Part shown: positions 1-7,428 of the stretch, piece after piece | How positions within the stretch are numbered: position 1 is the stretch's first letter | Layout: each line of letters opens with the position of its first letter | DNA from: Nitrospirota bacterium | GTDB lineage: Bacteria > Nitrospirota > UBA9217 | NCBI GenBank assembly: GCA_027456925.1 | Contig: DAIDTZ010000216.1 | Location: 1-14,896, forward strand | Length of the DNA: 14,896 nucleotides | Direction of reading: 5' to 3' | The notes under the pieces: model-generated | What the model was told of the DNA's origin: nothing | Database searches by the model: none | What the model saw: the letters and a program-made list of their open reading frames with translations, nothing else | Made by a program: the position numbers and the translations under genes

Positions 1-950
1 ACGTGGAAGCATTCGTTGAAAAACCGAACCTCGACAAGGCCAAAGAATACGTAAAGCACGGCGGCTACTACTGGAACAGCGGCATCTTTATCTGGAAAAC
101 GAAGGTCCTTCTCGGAGAAATTAAAAAGCACGACCAGGCCCTGTACGGCGGATTAATGGAGATCAAGCAAAGCATCGGCACAGAGAAGGAAAATGAGGTT
201 ATCCAGCAGGTTTTCAAGAGGCTGAAATCCGTCTCCATCGACTATTCGGTAATGGAAAAGACCGAGCTTGCTGCGGTCATTCCTGCTGATATCGGCTGGT
301 CTGATGTGGGGAGTTGGACAGCGCTCGACGATGTGTCCGATCGAGACGCCGCGGGCAACGTTGTGAGCGGCAATGTCATCGATATCGGCAGCCATGACTC
401 GATCATTTACGCGGAAAAACGCCTGGTTGCGACTATCGGCCTTAAGGACGTGATCGTCGTGGACACCCCGGATGCCACGCTGGTTTGCGACAAGCAGCGA
501 GCTCAGGATGTGAAAAAAATCGTCGACGAGCTGAAAAAACGCAAGTCCAGCGAGCACCTGATCCACCGGACGGTCCATCGGCCCTGGGGTTCTTATACGA
601 TTTTGGAAGACGGGGACCGGTATAAGATCAAGAGACTCGTCATTAATCCCGGAACCAAGCTTTCCCACCAGCTCCATTATCACCGGAGCGAGCATTGGGT
701 CGTTGTTTCGGGCACTGCTCGCGTCACGAACGGGGAAAATGAGTATGCCGTGCACCCGAATGAAAGCACCTATATCCCCATGTCCACAAAACACCGGCTT
801 GAGAACCGCGGCAAGATCCCGCTTCAGATTATCGAAGTGCAGAACGGCGAGTATCTGGAAGAAGACGATATCATCCGTTTCGATGATGACTACAACAGGC
901 AGAATCAGAGCAGGCGCAAGTCTTTGCCGGCCCTCTCAAAAAGCGAATAA
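1..950 (+). CDS. manC: Mannose-1-phosphate guanylyltransferase / mannose-6-phosphate isomerase, bifunctional, 5'-truncated by the window edge
   Basis: The gene runs off the left edge; about 315 residues remain of a family that is usually about 470-480 long, so the N-terminal nucleotide-binding signature is not visible. The visible part of the guanylyltransferase domain shows FVEKP, WNSGIF (24-29), IDYSVMEK (79-86) and GWSDVGSW (98-105). From RPWGSY (193-198) a type II isomerase cupin follows, with the metal-binding run HQLHYHRSEH (222-231) and the closing EVQNGEYLEEDD. Known role: the cupin interconverts fructose-6-phosphate and mannose-6-phosphate, and the N-terminal domain makes GDP-mannose from mannose-1-phosphate and GTP, in the cytosol. 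The mannomutase that supplies the middle step begins 29 bases downstream, which supports a GDP-mannose operon for polysaccharide or glycan synthesis. No stop or frameshift is seen. Confidence 0.93.
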   Translation, partial: VEAFVEKPNLDKAKEYVKHGGYYWNSGIFIWKTKVLLGEIKKHDQALYGGLMEIKQSIGTEKENEVIQQVFKRLKSVSIDYSVMEKTELAAVIPADIGWSDVGSWTALDDVSDRDAAGNVVSGNVIDIGSHDSIIYAEKRLVATIGLKDVIVVDTPDATLVCDKQRAQDVKKIVDELKKRKSSEHLIHRTVHRPWGSYTILEDGDRYKIKRLVINPGTKLSHQLHYHRSEHWVVVSGTARVTNGENEYAVHPNESTYIPMSTKHRLENRGKIPLQIIEVQNGEYLEEDDIIRFDDDYNRQNQSRRKSLPALSKSE

Positions 951-979
951 CAGCACACCAGAAGGACGGTTATTTTGTC

Positions 980-2407
980 ATGATCAATCCGGAAATCTTC
1001 AGAGAATACGACATCCGCGGCATCGCAGACCGGGATCTTACGCCGCCGGTCATTGAGGCCCTGGGGCGGGCCTTCGCTGCCTATGTCCAGCCGAAGGGCA
1101 TTGGCGCCGTCACTGTTGGGTATGACGCGCGTGTCAGCTCCGCGCGGCTTTGCGAGAACATCGTACAAGGGCTCACAACAGGAGGCCTGAACGTTACGAT
1201 CATCGGCCTCTGCCCCACGCCGACGCTTTACTTTTCGCTTTATCACCTTAAGCAAGGCGCGGGAGTGATGATCACCGGCAGCCACAACCCGTCGGAGTTC
1301 AACGGGTTCAAGCTGTGCGTCGGCAAGGAAACCATTTACGGGGAAGAAATACAAAAAATAAAGCAGATCATGATGGATGGATCTGTTGATGTCGGTCAGA
1401 GATCAAGTCATGGCGCGGGGGGCTCAATTTCACACCGGCCGCTTCTCCCCGATTATATACATCACCTCACAACCTTGTTCACATCGAATAAGGGGCCGCG
1501 CCTTCGGGTTGTTCTGGATGCCGGGAACGGGACTGCAGGCCTGGCAGCGCCGGAAATTATCCGCGCTATGGGATGCGAGGTCATTGAGCTCTTTTCCGAG
1601 CCCGATGGAAGGTTTCCGAACCACCATCCCGACCCCACGATACCCAAAAATCTAGCCACGCTTATCGAAACCGTGCGTACCCGGAAGGCCGATATCGGCA
1701 TTGCATTTGACGGCGACTCGGACAGGATCGGCGTGGTGGATGAAAAAGGGAGCATCCTGTGGGGCGATCAATTGATGGTCATCTTTTCGCGGGACATTCT
1801 TCGCGAAAGGCCGGGCGCCGTCTTCGTGTCCGAAGTCAAGTGTTCACAGGTCATGTACGATGACATCCGGTCCCACGGCGGGAATGCCATTATGTGGAAG
1901 ACCGGTCATTCATTGATTAAGGCAAAGATGAAGGAAGTTCATGCAGCCATGGCAGGGGAAATGAGCGGCCACTTGTTCTTTGCGGACCGTTATTTCGGAT
2001 ACGATGACGCGATTTATGCCGCGTGCCGCATTGTCGAAATACTGAAAAAACTCAAGACCAGCCAGGGCACTGCGGCTTCGCTCAGCAACCTGCTCGCAGA
2101 TCTGCCCAAAACCTTCAATACTCCCGAGATACGATTCGACTGTCCTGACGCCATCAAGTTCAAGGTCGTAGGAAAAGCTCAGGAAATTTTTTCCCAGGGG
2201 AATGGTCTTCCTCAGAAACCCAAAGAAGTGATCACCGTTGACGGCGTGCGCGCTATTTTTGACAAAGGGTGGGGCCTCATACGGGCATCGAATACCCAGC
2301 CGGCCCTGGTCATGCGCTTTGAGGCGAAGGATCCCGCCTCCCTCGCGTCCATACAGTCAATGATGGAACAGGAAGTAAGAACGATCATTTCCGGCCTTAA
2401 TCCTTGA
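980..2407 (+). CDS. manB: Phosphomannomutase / phosphoglucomutase
   Basis: A 475-residue alpha-D-phosphohexomutase of normal length. It has the catalytic serine loop TGSHNP (99-104, phosphorylated Ser101), the magnesium loop DGDSDR (244-249), the sugar-binding GEMSGH (326-331) and the phosphate-binding RASNTQ (435-440), in the usual four-domain order. It should interconvert mannose-6-phosphate and mannose-1-phosphate, and often the glucose phosphates too (the AlgC/ManB type); substrate preference cannot be read from the sequence. The ATG at 980 is chosen because the family begins NPEIFREYDIRG; an AAGGACGG stretch at about 962-969 may serve as ribosome site, though its spacing is long. It lies 29 bases after manC and is probably co-transcribed. 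A gap of 120 bases separates its stop from the bioB start, and I see no convincing terminator there. Confidence 0.95.
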   Translation: MINPEIFREYDIRGIADRDLTPPVIEALGRAFAAYVQPKGIGAVTVGYDARVSSARLCENIVQGLTTGGLNVTIIGLCPTPTLYFSLYHLKQGAGVMITGSHNPSEFNGFKLCVGKETIYGEEIQKIKQIMMDGSVDVGQRSSHGAGGSISHRPLLPDYIHHLTTLFTSNKGPRLRVVLDAGNGTAGLAAPEIIRAMGCEVIELFSEPDGRFPNHHPDPTIPKNLATLIETVRTRKADIGIAFDGDSDRIGVVDEKGSILWGDQLMVIFSRDILRERPGAVFVSEVKCSQVMYDDIRSHGGNAIMWKTGHSLIKAKMKEVHAAMAGEMSGHLFFADRYFGYDDAIYAACRIVEILKKLKTSQGTAASLSNLLADLPKTFNTPEIRFDCPDAIKFKVVGKAQEIFSQGNGLPQKPKEVITVDGVRAIFDKGWGLIRASNTQPALVMRFEAKDPASLASIQSMMEQEVRTIISGLNP

Positions 2408-2465
2408 AAGTCTCGTAAAAAGTCATTTCCCATTTTCCCCCACCATTGCATCGACCTCTATCAGC

Positions 2466-2498
2466 TTGTTAACCAATGATGTTTAATTTGGTTGACAA
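2466..2498 (+). promoter_or_regulatory. BirA operator (biotin repressor site) of the biotin operon
   Basis: The left arm TTGTTAACC (2466-2474) and right arm GGTTGACAA (2490-2498) form an inverted repeat with one mismatch, separated by 15 bases. This matches the bacterial BirA operator pattern (TTGTTAACC-N14 to 16-GGTTAACAA). It lies directly upstream of bioB and its right arm contains the likely -35 box. By analogy with known BirA, biotinyl-AMP-loaded repressor would block transcription when biotin is plentiful. This predicts that the genome encodes a BirA with an N-terminal helix-turn-helix. Confidence 0.9.
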
Positions 2499-2520
2499 CT
2501 GTCCAGGTATCGGGTAAAAG
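2492..2520 (+). promoter_or_regulatory. Promoter of the biotin operon, overlapping the BirA site
   Basis: A perfect -35 box TTGACA (2492-2497) is followed after 17 bases by TAAAAG (2515-2520, weak -10). The predicted transcript start is near 2527, one base before the ATG at 2528. The -35 box sits inside the right arm of the BirA operator, so repressor binding would exclude RNA polymerase. The -10 match is weak, so the exact transcript start is uncertain. Confidence 0.5.
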
Positions 2521-2527
2521 CATATCC

Positions 2528-3511
2528 ATGACTAAAGGGATGAGAAAACGGATATCGGCTGTTCTGGACGATATTTTGGAGGGCGCGCATATCGATGTAG
2601 CTGCGGCTACCGGGCTGTCGCAAGCCGAGGGCGTGGATTTGTGGGACCTTTTTGCCGCGGCGGGAAGGGTGCGTGAGCACTTTCGCAATAAGACGGTCGA
2701 TGTTTGTTCGATCGTGAATGCAAAATCCGGCGCCTGCAGCGAGGATTGCGCGTACTGCGCCCAGTCAATCCATCATTCCACTGACGCTCCGGTTTATCCT
2801 CTTATTTCCGTAGACCGCATGACGGAAGCAGCCAGGAGCGCGAAAAAGAACAAAGCCAAACGGTTCTGCATTGTGACCAGCGGCCGCAGCATCAATTCCG
2901 AGGAAGACCTGGAAAACATCGCCCGCGGGATTGAACGGGTCCGCGAGATCGGATTGTCTCCCTGCGCCACGCTCGGCACGCTCACGAGGGAGCAGCTCGC
3001 GTATTTGAAACACGCGGGGCTGCACCGCTTTCACCATAACATTGAAACGTCGAAAGACTACTTTCCGCGAATCTGTACCACCCATACCTTCGGAGAGCGG
3101 CTCGAAGTTTTAAGCCATGCCCGTTCTCTGGGGCTTTCTACGTGCAGCGGCGGGATCCTGGGCATGGGAGAGAGCATGGAAGACCGCATCGAGATGGCCA
3201 TGACCCTGCGCGAGATCAACGTGGATTCCGTTCCCATCAATTTCCTGATGCCGATCAAGGGGACACCCTTTGAGGAGCTCCAGGCCATAACACCACTCGA
3301 AGCATTGCATTCTCTCGCCTTGTTCCGCCTGATCCTGCCTGATAAGGAAATTCGCGTTTGCGCAGGCAGAGGCACCACTCTGGGGCGGCTCCATCCTCTG
3401 ATTTTTGCGGCCGGCGCCGACGGGTTCATGATCGGCAATTATCTGACCACCTCGGGGTTGAATCCGGAAGACGATCTTAGGATGATCCGGGACCTGGGGC
3501 TTGAAACTTGA
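2528..3511 (+). CDS. bioB: Biotin synthase
   Basis: Radical-SAM enzyme that inserts sulfur into dethiobiotin to give biotin, the last pathway step. From the ATG at 2528 it has 327 residues, normal for the family. The SAM-binding [4Fe-4S] motif CSEDCAYC gives Cys70, Cys74 and Cys77. The auxiliary [2Fe-2S] ligands appear as Cys114 (RFCIVTSGR), Cys146 (SPCATLGTLT), Cys206 (STCSGGILGMGE) and the Arg in CAGRG (about 281), so the sacrificial sulfur cluster should be intact. The reading frame is open back to a TTG at 2492, but that codon lies inside the BirA operator and -35 box and cannot be the usual start. No Shine-Dalgarno precedes 2528; ATG 2540 is a less likely alternative. It is the first gene of the operon, 4 bases before bioW. 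Confidence 0.96.
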   Translation: MTKGMRKRISAVLDDILEGAHIDVAAATGLSQAEGVDLWDLFAAAGRVREHFRNKTVDVCSIVNAKSGACSEDCAYCAQSIHHSTDAPVYPLISVDRMTEAARSAKKNKAKRFCIVTSGRSINSEEDLENIARGIERVREIGLSPCATLGTLTREQLAYLKHAGLHRFHHNIETSKDYFPRICTTHTFGERLEVLSHARSLGLSTCSGGILGMGESMEDRIEMAMTLREINVDSVPINFLMPIKGTPFEELQAITPLEALHSLALFRLILPDKEIRVCAGRGTTLGRLHPLIFAAGADGFMIGNYLTTSGLNPEDDLRMIRDLGLET

Positions 3512-3515
3512 AACC

Positions 3516-4340
3516 ATGACGGATGAGAATCTTTACAATATTCGCATGCGGGCGAGTGCAGGCGGCAATCATCTTTCAGGCGCCGAGCGCATCGTTTGCG
3601 CTGAGAACATCGATGAGATTGCGCGCGGCCTTCTCGCTCGCTCAAGGTCGAAAGAGAGTTTCCCCGATCAGGTGACGATCCACATTGAACGTCTTCAGGA
3701 TCAGCCGATACGTTATTTGACCGCTCTTAACGTTCTGACAATACGTGTCTCCGACATGCACAGCGGGCGCGATGCCGCAGCCCGTATCCTTGAGTACGCA
3801 GGAGTTTCAGGACTTGCAGCAACGAAGGCGCTAACTCTTCTCAGCGCAGGCGCTTCGCCCTCAGGCAAAGCGATGCGCGGCGCAATTATCATGGACGCAG
3901 GGAGCGGTGAACGCCTGGAGCCTGACCAGGAGCGGGGCGTGCGGGCTTCGCGGTTTGACTGGACCGGTGAGGCTTTCGCAACAGTCGATTCACGGCTTAC
4001 CGCGCTTTCTCTTGCACATCATCGCACTCGTGAAGCGCTTTCCCTCGCAACAAAAGTCGCTCATGCTCCCGCTGTCGTTGCCGAACTGTGCTGGTCAGAC
4101 GACCCGGATTATATTGCCGGGTACGTGGCATCTCTTCCTACGGGATATGTTCGCATTCCCGTGCTTAAACAAAGTCAGGATCCGAAGGGCGGCAGAGTAA
4201 TTTTTGTTGACCCTGCAGTCTTGAATCTTGCTTCCTTGATCAATTATCTGGAAACTGACCCCGTTTTAATCAATGCTGTCGGAGAAATCAACAAAGAGAT
4301 GTCGTTGCCCTTCTATTTTGAGCTCCTGGCTCAACGCTAA
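3516..4340 (+). CDS. bioW: 6-carboxyhexanoate--CoA ligase (pimeloyl-CoA synthetase)
   Basis: Activates free pimelate with ATP and CoA to pimeloyl-CoA, AMP and PPi, the entry step of biotin synthesis in organisms that use free pimelate. The 274-residue product carries BioW hallmarks: RMRAS and HLSGAERIV (10-27), TALNVLTIRVSD (69-80), RGVRASRFDW (140-149), the long block LCWSDDPDYIAGYVA (191-205) and GGRVIFVDP (225-233). These are in the family order. I chose the ATG at 3516, 4 bases after the bioB stop; an in-frame TTG at 3501 would overlap bioB and adds only KLET-type residues. No strong ribosome site is seen, so translation may be coupled to bioB. The downstream bioF supplies the next step. 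Slightly longer than the smallest family members, with nothing broken. Confidence 0.93.
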   Translation: MTDENLYNIRMRASAGGNHLSGAERIVCAENIDEIARGLLARSRSKESFPDQVTIHIERLQDQPIRYLTALNVLTIRVSDMHSGRDAAARILEYAGVSGLAATKALTLLSAGASPSGKAMRGAIIMDAGSGERLEPDQERGVRASRFDWTGEAFATVDSRLTALSLAHHRTREALSLATKVAHAPAVVAELCWSDDPDYIAGYVASLPTGYVRIPVLKQSQDPKGGRVIFVDPAVLNLASLINYLETDPVLINAVGEINKEMSLPFYFELLAQR

Positions 4341-4349
4341 AGAGACACC

Positions 4350-5510
4350 ATGTTTGAAAACGCATTGTCACAATTGGAACAGCATCATCTTCTCAGGAAG
4401 CCCGTGGTCATTGAATCATACGATGGACCGAGGATAACGATCAACGGCAGGAGCATGCTGCTCATGTGCTCTAATGACTATCTCGGCCTTTCGCAGCATC
4501 CCGCTCTCCGCGAAGCCGCGTTATCGGCTATGGAACGGTTTGGGTTCGGCTCCGGCGCGTCCCGGCTCGTATCAGGCACATCCCCTATGCACGAGGAACT
4601 GGAGAACGCGCTAGCGACGTTTAAGAAAGCCGAAGCAACGATCCTGTTCAACTCCGGTTATGCCGCAAATACCGGAATTATTCCAGCGCTCGTGCAGGAA
4701 GGCGACGTGGTCTTCAGCGACAGCCTGAACCACGCCAGCATTGTCGATGGATGCCGCCTGAGCAGGGCAGTTGTCCGGGTTTATCGGCATAAAGATATGA
4801 ACCACCTCGAGACGCTGCTCAGGGAGAACGGCCATGCCCGGCGCAAGCTGATCGTCACTGACGGTGTTTTCAGCATGGACGGTGATATTGCACCTTTGCA
4901 GGATATTGCTGCACTGGCAGACAGATACGGCGCGCTTCTCATGGTTGATGATGCTCATGCCACGGGCGTTCTCGGGAAAACAGGCAGGGGAACGGTGGAG
5001 CATTTCGGACTGGAAGGCCGCGTTCCGATACAAATGGGAACTCTGGGGAAAGCTCTCGGGGCCTTCGGCGCTTATGTCGCGGGAAACAAGGACCTCATCG
5101 ATTTTCTCATAAATCGTTCGAGAAGCTACATCTACAGCACTTCTCTGCCTCCCGCAGTATGTGCCGCATCGCTGGCAGCACTGAGGATCATCGACAGTGA
5201 GCCTGGGCGGAGGGAGTCGCTCTGGCGGAACCGGAAGCGTTTTGTTGAAGGTATCGAGTCTCTCCGGATCAGTATTGGGAGTTCGGAAACGCCTATCTTG
5301 CCGCTCATGATCGGTGGGACCGAAAAAGCCGTCAAAGCAGGGACCAGATTGCGCGAATCCGGCATTTTCGCAACAGCCATCAGGCCTCCTACGGTGCCGG
5401 AGGGGACATCCAGGATACGGATGACGCTCATGGCAAACCATAGTGATGCTGATATTGATAGGGCGCTCGACGTTCTTCATACTTTGCGGGAAGAAGGTTT
5501 GTTCTCGTGA
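4350..5510 (+). CDS. bioF: 8-amino-7-oxononanoate synthase (KAPA synthase)
   Basis: PLP enzyme of the alpha-oxoamine synthase family that condenses pimeloyl-CoA with L-alanine to KAPA, CoA and CO2. It has 386 residues, the usual length. Visible landmarks are SNDYLGLSQHP (41-51), the glycine-rich GFGSGASRLVSGT (65-77), the PLP-ring contacts DGVFSMDGD (171-179) and VDDAHATGVLG (199-209), and the Schiff-base lysine in TLGKALGAFG (Lys234). The ATG at 4350 follows the bioW stop by 9 bases, with a modest AAAGAG ribosome site ahead of it. Its stop overlaps the GTG of the next gene by four bases, so the two are likely translationally coupled. BioW directly upstream suggests that the acyl donor is pimeloyl-CoA rather than pimeloyl-ACP. 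Confidence 0.96.
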   Translation: MFENALSQLEQHHLLRKPVVIESYDGPRITINGRSMLLMCSNDYLGLSQHPALREAALSAMERFGFGSGASRLVSGTSPMHEELENALATFKKAEATILFNSGYAANTGIIPALVQEGDVVFSDSLNHASIVDGCRLSRAVVRVYRHKDMNHLETLLRENGHARRKLIVTDGVFSMDGDIAPLQDIAALADRYGALLMVDDAHATGVLGKTGRGTVEHFGLEGRVPIQMGTLGKALGAFGAYVAGNKDLIDFLINRSRSYIYSTSLPPAVCAASLAALRIIDSEPGRRESLWRNRKRFVEGIESLRISIGSSETPILPLMIGGTEKAVKAGTRLRESGIFATAIRPPTVPEGTSRIRMTLMANHSDADIDRALDVLHTLREEGLFS

Positions 5511-6247
5511 ACCTTTCCAAAAAGAGCCGGGTGGTCATTGTAACCGGCGCTGCAAGCGGTCTGGGCAAGGAGATCGCCCTTTGTTTTGGCGGAGCGGGGG
5601 ACAAGGTCCTGGTGAACTTCCTGTCCCGCGAGCAGGAGGCAATTGGGGTCGTTGATGAGATAACGCGTTCTGGAGGGGAGGCACTTCTCTTTCGCGCTGA
5701 TGTGAGGGCTCGCGTTGACGTTGACAGGATGATAAACGAAGCAGTAGAGCGATGGGGTAGCGTGGATATTTTGGTAAAAAACGCAGGCATGGCGAAAGAC
5801 GGCGTACTTCTCCGGATGTTGGAAAAGGACTGGGACGACGTGATTGCAACGAATCTCTCGGGGCCGTTTCATTGTGTTCGAGCTGCAGTTCCGGTCATGT
5901 GCAGGCAACGAGAAGGCCATATCATCAATATTTCTTCAATTACGGGAATGCACGGCAGGGAAGGCCAGGCAAATTACTCGGCGTCAAAAGCCGGCCTCAT
6001 CGGTTTCACCAAAGCCTGCGCCAAAGAGTTCGGTTGTTTCAATGTAAAGGTCAATGCCGTGCTGCCTGGATATCTCCCCACGGACATGGGGAGTGCAGTA
6101 TCCGAAAGCGTTCTTGATCGAATACTCAAGGAAAACTCACTTGCCAGGCCCTCGGACCCGAAAGAGGTTGCGGCTTTTATTTACCATCTATCTTTAATGA
6201 ACAATGTCTCGGGACAGGTCTTTAATCTCGACAGCAGGATTCTGTAA
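5507..6247 (+). CDS. FabG-like short-chain dehydrogenase/reductase inside the biotin operon
   Basis: A 246-residue classical SDR close to 3-oxoacyl-ACP reductase: cofactor motif TGAASGLG (13-20), Asn116 in IATNLSG, and the catalytic set Ser144, Tyr157, Lys161 (NISS...YSASK). Two positions are unusual. The structural NNAG motif reads KNAG (91-94), and the C-terminal glycine-rich end typical of FabG (VDGG) reads NLDSRIL. The GTG start at 5507 overlaps the bioF stop. Its place between bioF and bioD, with bioA absent, implies a biotin-related role. One inference is 3-oxoacyl reduction in a dedicated pimelate route; related fatty-acid genes are known in Desulfovibrio-type biotin clusters. A housekeeping FabG is possible but less likely given the divergent ends. 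Family assignment is secure; the substrate is unknown. Confidence 0.88.
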   Translation: MNLSKKSRVVIVTGAASGLGKEIALCFGGAGDKVLVNFLSREQEAIGVVDEITRSGGEALLFRADVRARVDVDRMINEAVERWGSVDILVKNAGMAKDGVLLRMLEKDWDDVIATNLSGPFHCVRAAVPVMCRQREGHIINISSITGMHGREGQANYSASKAGLIGFTKACAKEFGCFNVKVNAVLPGYLPTDMGSAVSESVLDRILKENSLARPSDPKEVAAFIYHLSLMNNVSGQVFNLDSRIL

Positions 6248-6262
6248 CAAGCGGACAGCTCT

Positions 6263-6321
6263 TAGCTCATGGCTCATGATCAAGCCGTAACCATCAGCCA
6301 GGAGCTATGAACGATGAGCTA
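6263..6321. repeat. Imperfect inverted repeat of the TAGCTCAT type between the SDR and bioD
   Basis: The left arm TAGCTCATGGCTCAT (6263-6277) and right arm ATGAACGATGAGCTA (6307-6321) pair at 13 of 15 positions around a 29-base loop. The left arm is preceded by CAGCTCTTAG (6256-6265), which recurs exactly at 12381-12390 in another intergenic gap. The right arm contains the upstream candidate ATG of bioD (6307). It looks like a dispersed intergenic repeat rather than a protein site. Confidence 0.6.
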
Positions 6322-6324
6322 TAT

Positions 6325-7017
6325 ATGACCAGAGGAATTTTCATAACCGGAACCGACACGGGTGTTGGGAAAACCTACCTTGCCGAGAGAATTGCGGCGG
6401 GGCTCAGGCAGCAGGGGGTAGATGTGGGTGTGATGAAGCCGGCGGAGAGCGGCTGCCGCCTTCGCAATGGGAGATTGCTCCCTGCGGACGCCCTCCGACT
6501 CATGAGCGCTGCGGAGTGCAAAGACTCTCTCGAACTCGTGAACCCCTACCGCTTTCGACAGCCCGTCGCCCCCGCAGTGGCCGCCGGTCTTACGAGAAAA
6601 AAAATTGATCCGAAAAAGATCGTCTCGGCATTTCGGACGCTTGCAGCCAGGCATGATTTCATGGTCGTCGAAGGCGCCGGAGGCATCCTGGTACCGCTTT
6701 CAACCAGGTACGCCTACGGCGACCTCGCTTCTGCAATAAAACTTCCCGTAATAATTGTGGCAAGGCCGGGCCTGGGAACCATAAACCACACACTCTTAAC
6801 TGTTTCGGCTCTTCAGCTCCGGCGCATAGCGATTGCAGGCATAATTATCAACCATGCTGACGAGCGGCGGGCGGGACTCGTGGAAAGAACCAGCCCTCCT
6901 GTTATCGAGGAAATATCAAAAATAAAGATTTTGGGCACGGTCCGTCACGGAGAGGAAAAACTGGAAGGAATAGTTGAACAAATCCTGTCACTTCCTTTCT
7001 CAAGGGCAGGGAAGTGA
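6325..7017 (+). CDS. bioD: Dethiobiotin synthetase
   Basis: ATP-dependent ureido-ring closure of DAPA with CO2 to dethiobiotin. Counting from ATG 6325 it has 230 residues. It shows the P-loop variant GTDTGVGKT (9-17), the substrate lysine region MKPAESG (37-43), NPYRFRQPVAPAVAA (73-87) and the catalytic VVEGAGGILVPL (114-125), all in family order. An in-frame ATG at 6307 adds six residues (MNDELY), but it lies in the right arm of an inverted repeat and the AGGAG before it is only two bases away. Homologues normally begin a few residues before IFITGTDTGVGKT, so 6325 is preferred. It is the last gene of the bio operon, 77 bases after the SDR, and is followed by a convergent cytochrome gene. Its DAPA substrate must come from an aminotransferase encoded elsewhere. 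Confidence 0.95.
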   Translation: MTRGIFITGTDTGVGKTYLAERIAAGLRQQGVDVGVMKPAESGCRLRNGRLLPADALRLMSAAECKDSLELVNPYRFRQPVAPAVAAGLTRKKIDPKKIVSAFRTLAARHDFMVVEGAGGILVPLSTRYAYGDLASAIKLPVIIVARPGLGTINHTLLTVSALQLRRIAIAGIIINHADERRAGLVERTSPPVIEEISKIKILGTVRHGEEKLEGIVEQILSLPFSRAGK

Positions 7018-7018
7018 C
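6987..7018 (+). terminator. Hairpin over the bioD stop codon
   Basis: GTCACTTCC (6987-6995) pairs perfectly with GGAAGTGAC (7010-7018) across a 14-base loop, and a G-U pair and a further C-G pair can extend the stem. The stop codon lies within the right arm. No run of T follows on either strand, so an intrinsic terminator is doubtful; it may be an mRNA 3'-end stabiliser or a Rho-dependent end. Confidence 0.35.
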
Positions 7019-7043
7019 GGAGAAGAAGTGAGTGAAGGGTGGG

Positions 7044-7391
7044 TCAGCATCCTACTGACGGTTTTGTTGCTGCCGGTTGTTTCGCGCCCAGGTTTTTGAT
7101 ATAGAGCAGCAATGATTTCATTTCGATCGATTTAGGGTCCAGGGCCTTGCCCTTGATGGAGTGTGTAATGCAGGCATTTACGATCTGATCAAGGTCGGTT
7201 TTGTTCCCGGCTTTTTGGAGGTCTTTCCCGTCACGATGACAGGTATTGCAGGATTTCCCGTTTGTCCCGAGTTTGGGGTCGTTAAATAATGCCTTGCCTT
7301 TGTCCACGGAAGCTGTTTCTGCAGCAGAGAGGGCGCCGGCTGCCACTCCCGTTACCAGAACCATAAGCAAAACCAGTTTGAGACCCTTCAT
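7044..7391 (-). CDS. Small exported monoheme c-type cytochrome
   Basis: A 115-residue protein with an N-terminal signal peptide (Lys-rich start, hydrophobic core about 6-22, likely cleavage after the ALSA/SAA region) and one heme site CNTCH (Cys48, Cys51, His52). Met91 in IEMKSLLLYIKNL is a reasonable sixth ligand, and the helix after it is typical of class I cytochrome c. It should act in the periplasm as an electron carrier; the redox partner is not evident from neighbours. A strong GGGAGGTG ribosome site precedes the ATG. A Cys at the very C-terminus (SVGC) is unusual. It is transcribed alone, convergent with bioD and divergent from the SAM hydroxide adenosyltransferase gene. Confidence 0.88.
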   Translation of the reverse strand: MKGLKLVLLMVLVTGVAAGALSAAETASVDKGKALFNDPKLGTNGKSCNTCHRDGKDLQKAGNKTDLDQIVNACITHSIKGKALDPKSIEMKSLLLYIKNLGAKQPAATKPSVGC

Positions 7392-7428
7392 GAAACACCT
7401 CCCGCAAAGTAGTGACGAAATTTAGTAA

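Noticed and set aside
153..794. Minus-strand open frame (213 codons) opposite manC
   Set aside because: Antisense shadow of a conserved enzyme, with no recognisable family.
4611..5480. Long minus-strand open frame (289 codons) opposite bioF
   Set aside because: It lies entirely antisense to a well-conserved bioF, has no recognisable motif and reads as an arginine/proline/cysteine-rich shadow of GC-rich codons.
5507..6247. The SDR as a BioU-like replacement for BioA
   Set aside because: BioU is a suicide enzyme with its own reactive lysine, whereas this protein has a complete classical SDR catalytic set and reads as a FabG relative. I kept the missing-bioA question as a finding but not this assignment.
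7043..7068. GTCAG/CTGAC stem followed by GGTTTTGTT as a bioD terminator
   Set aside because: A five-base stem with a seven-base loop inside the cytochrome coding end; the T-run is broken by G. Probably chance.
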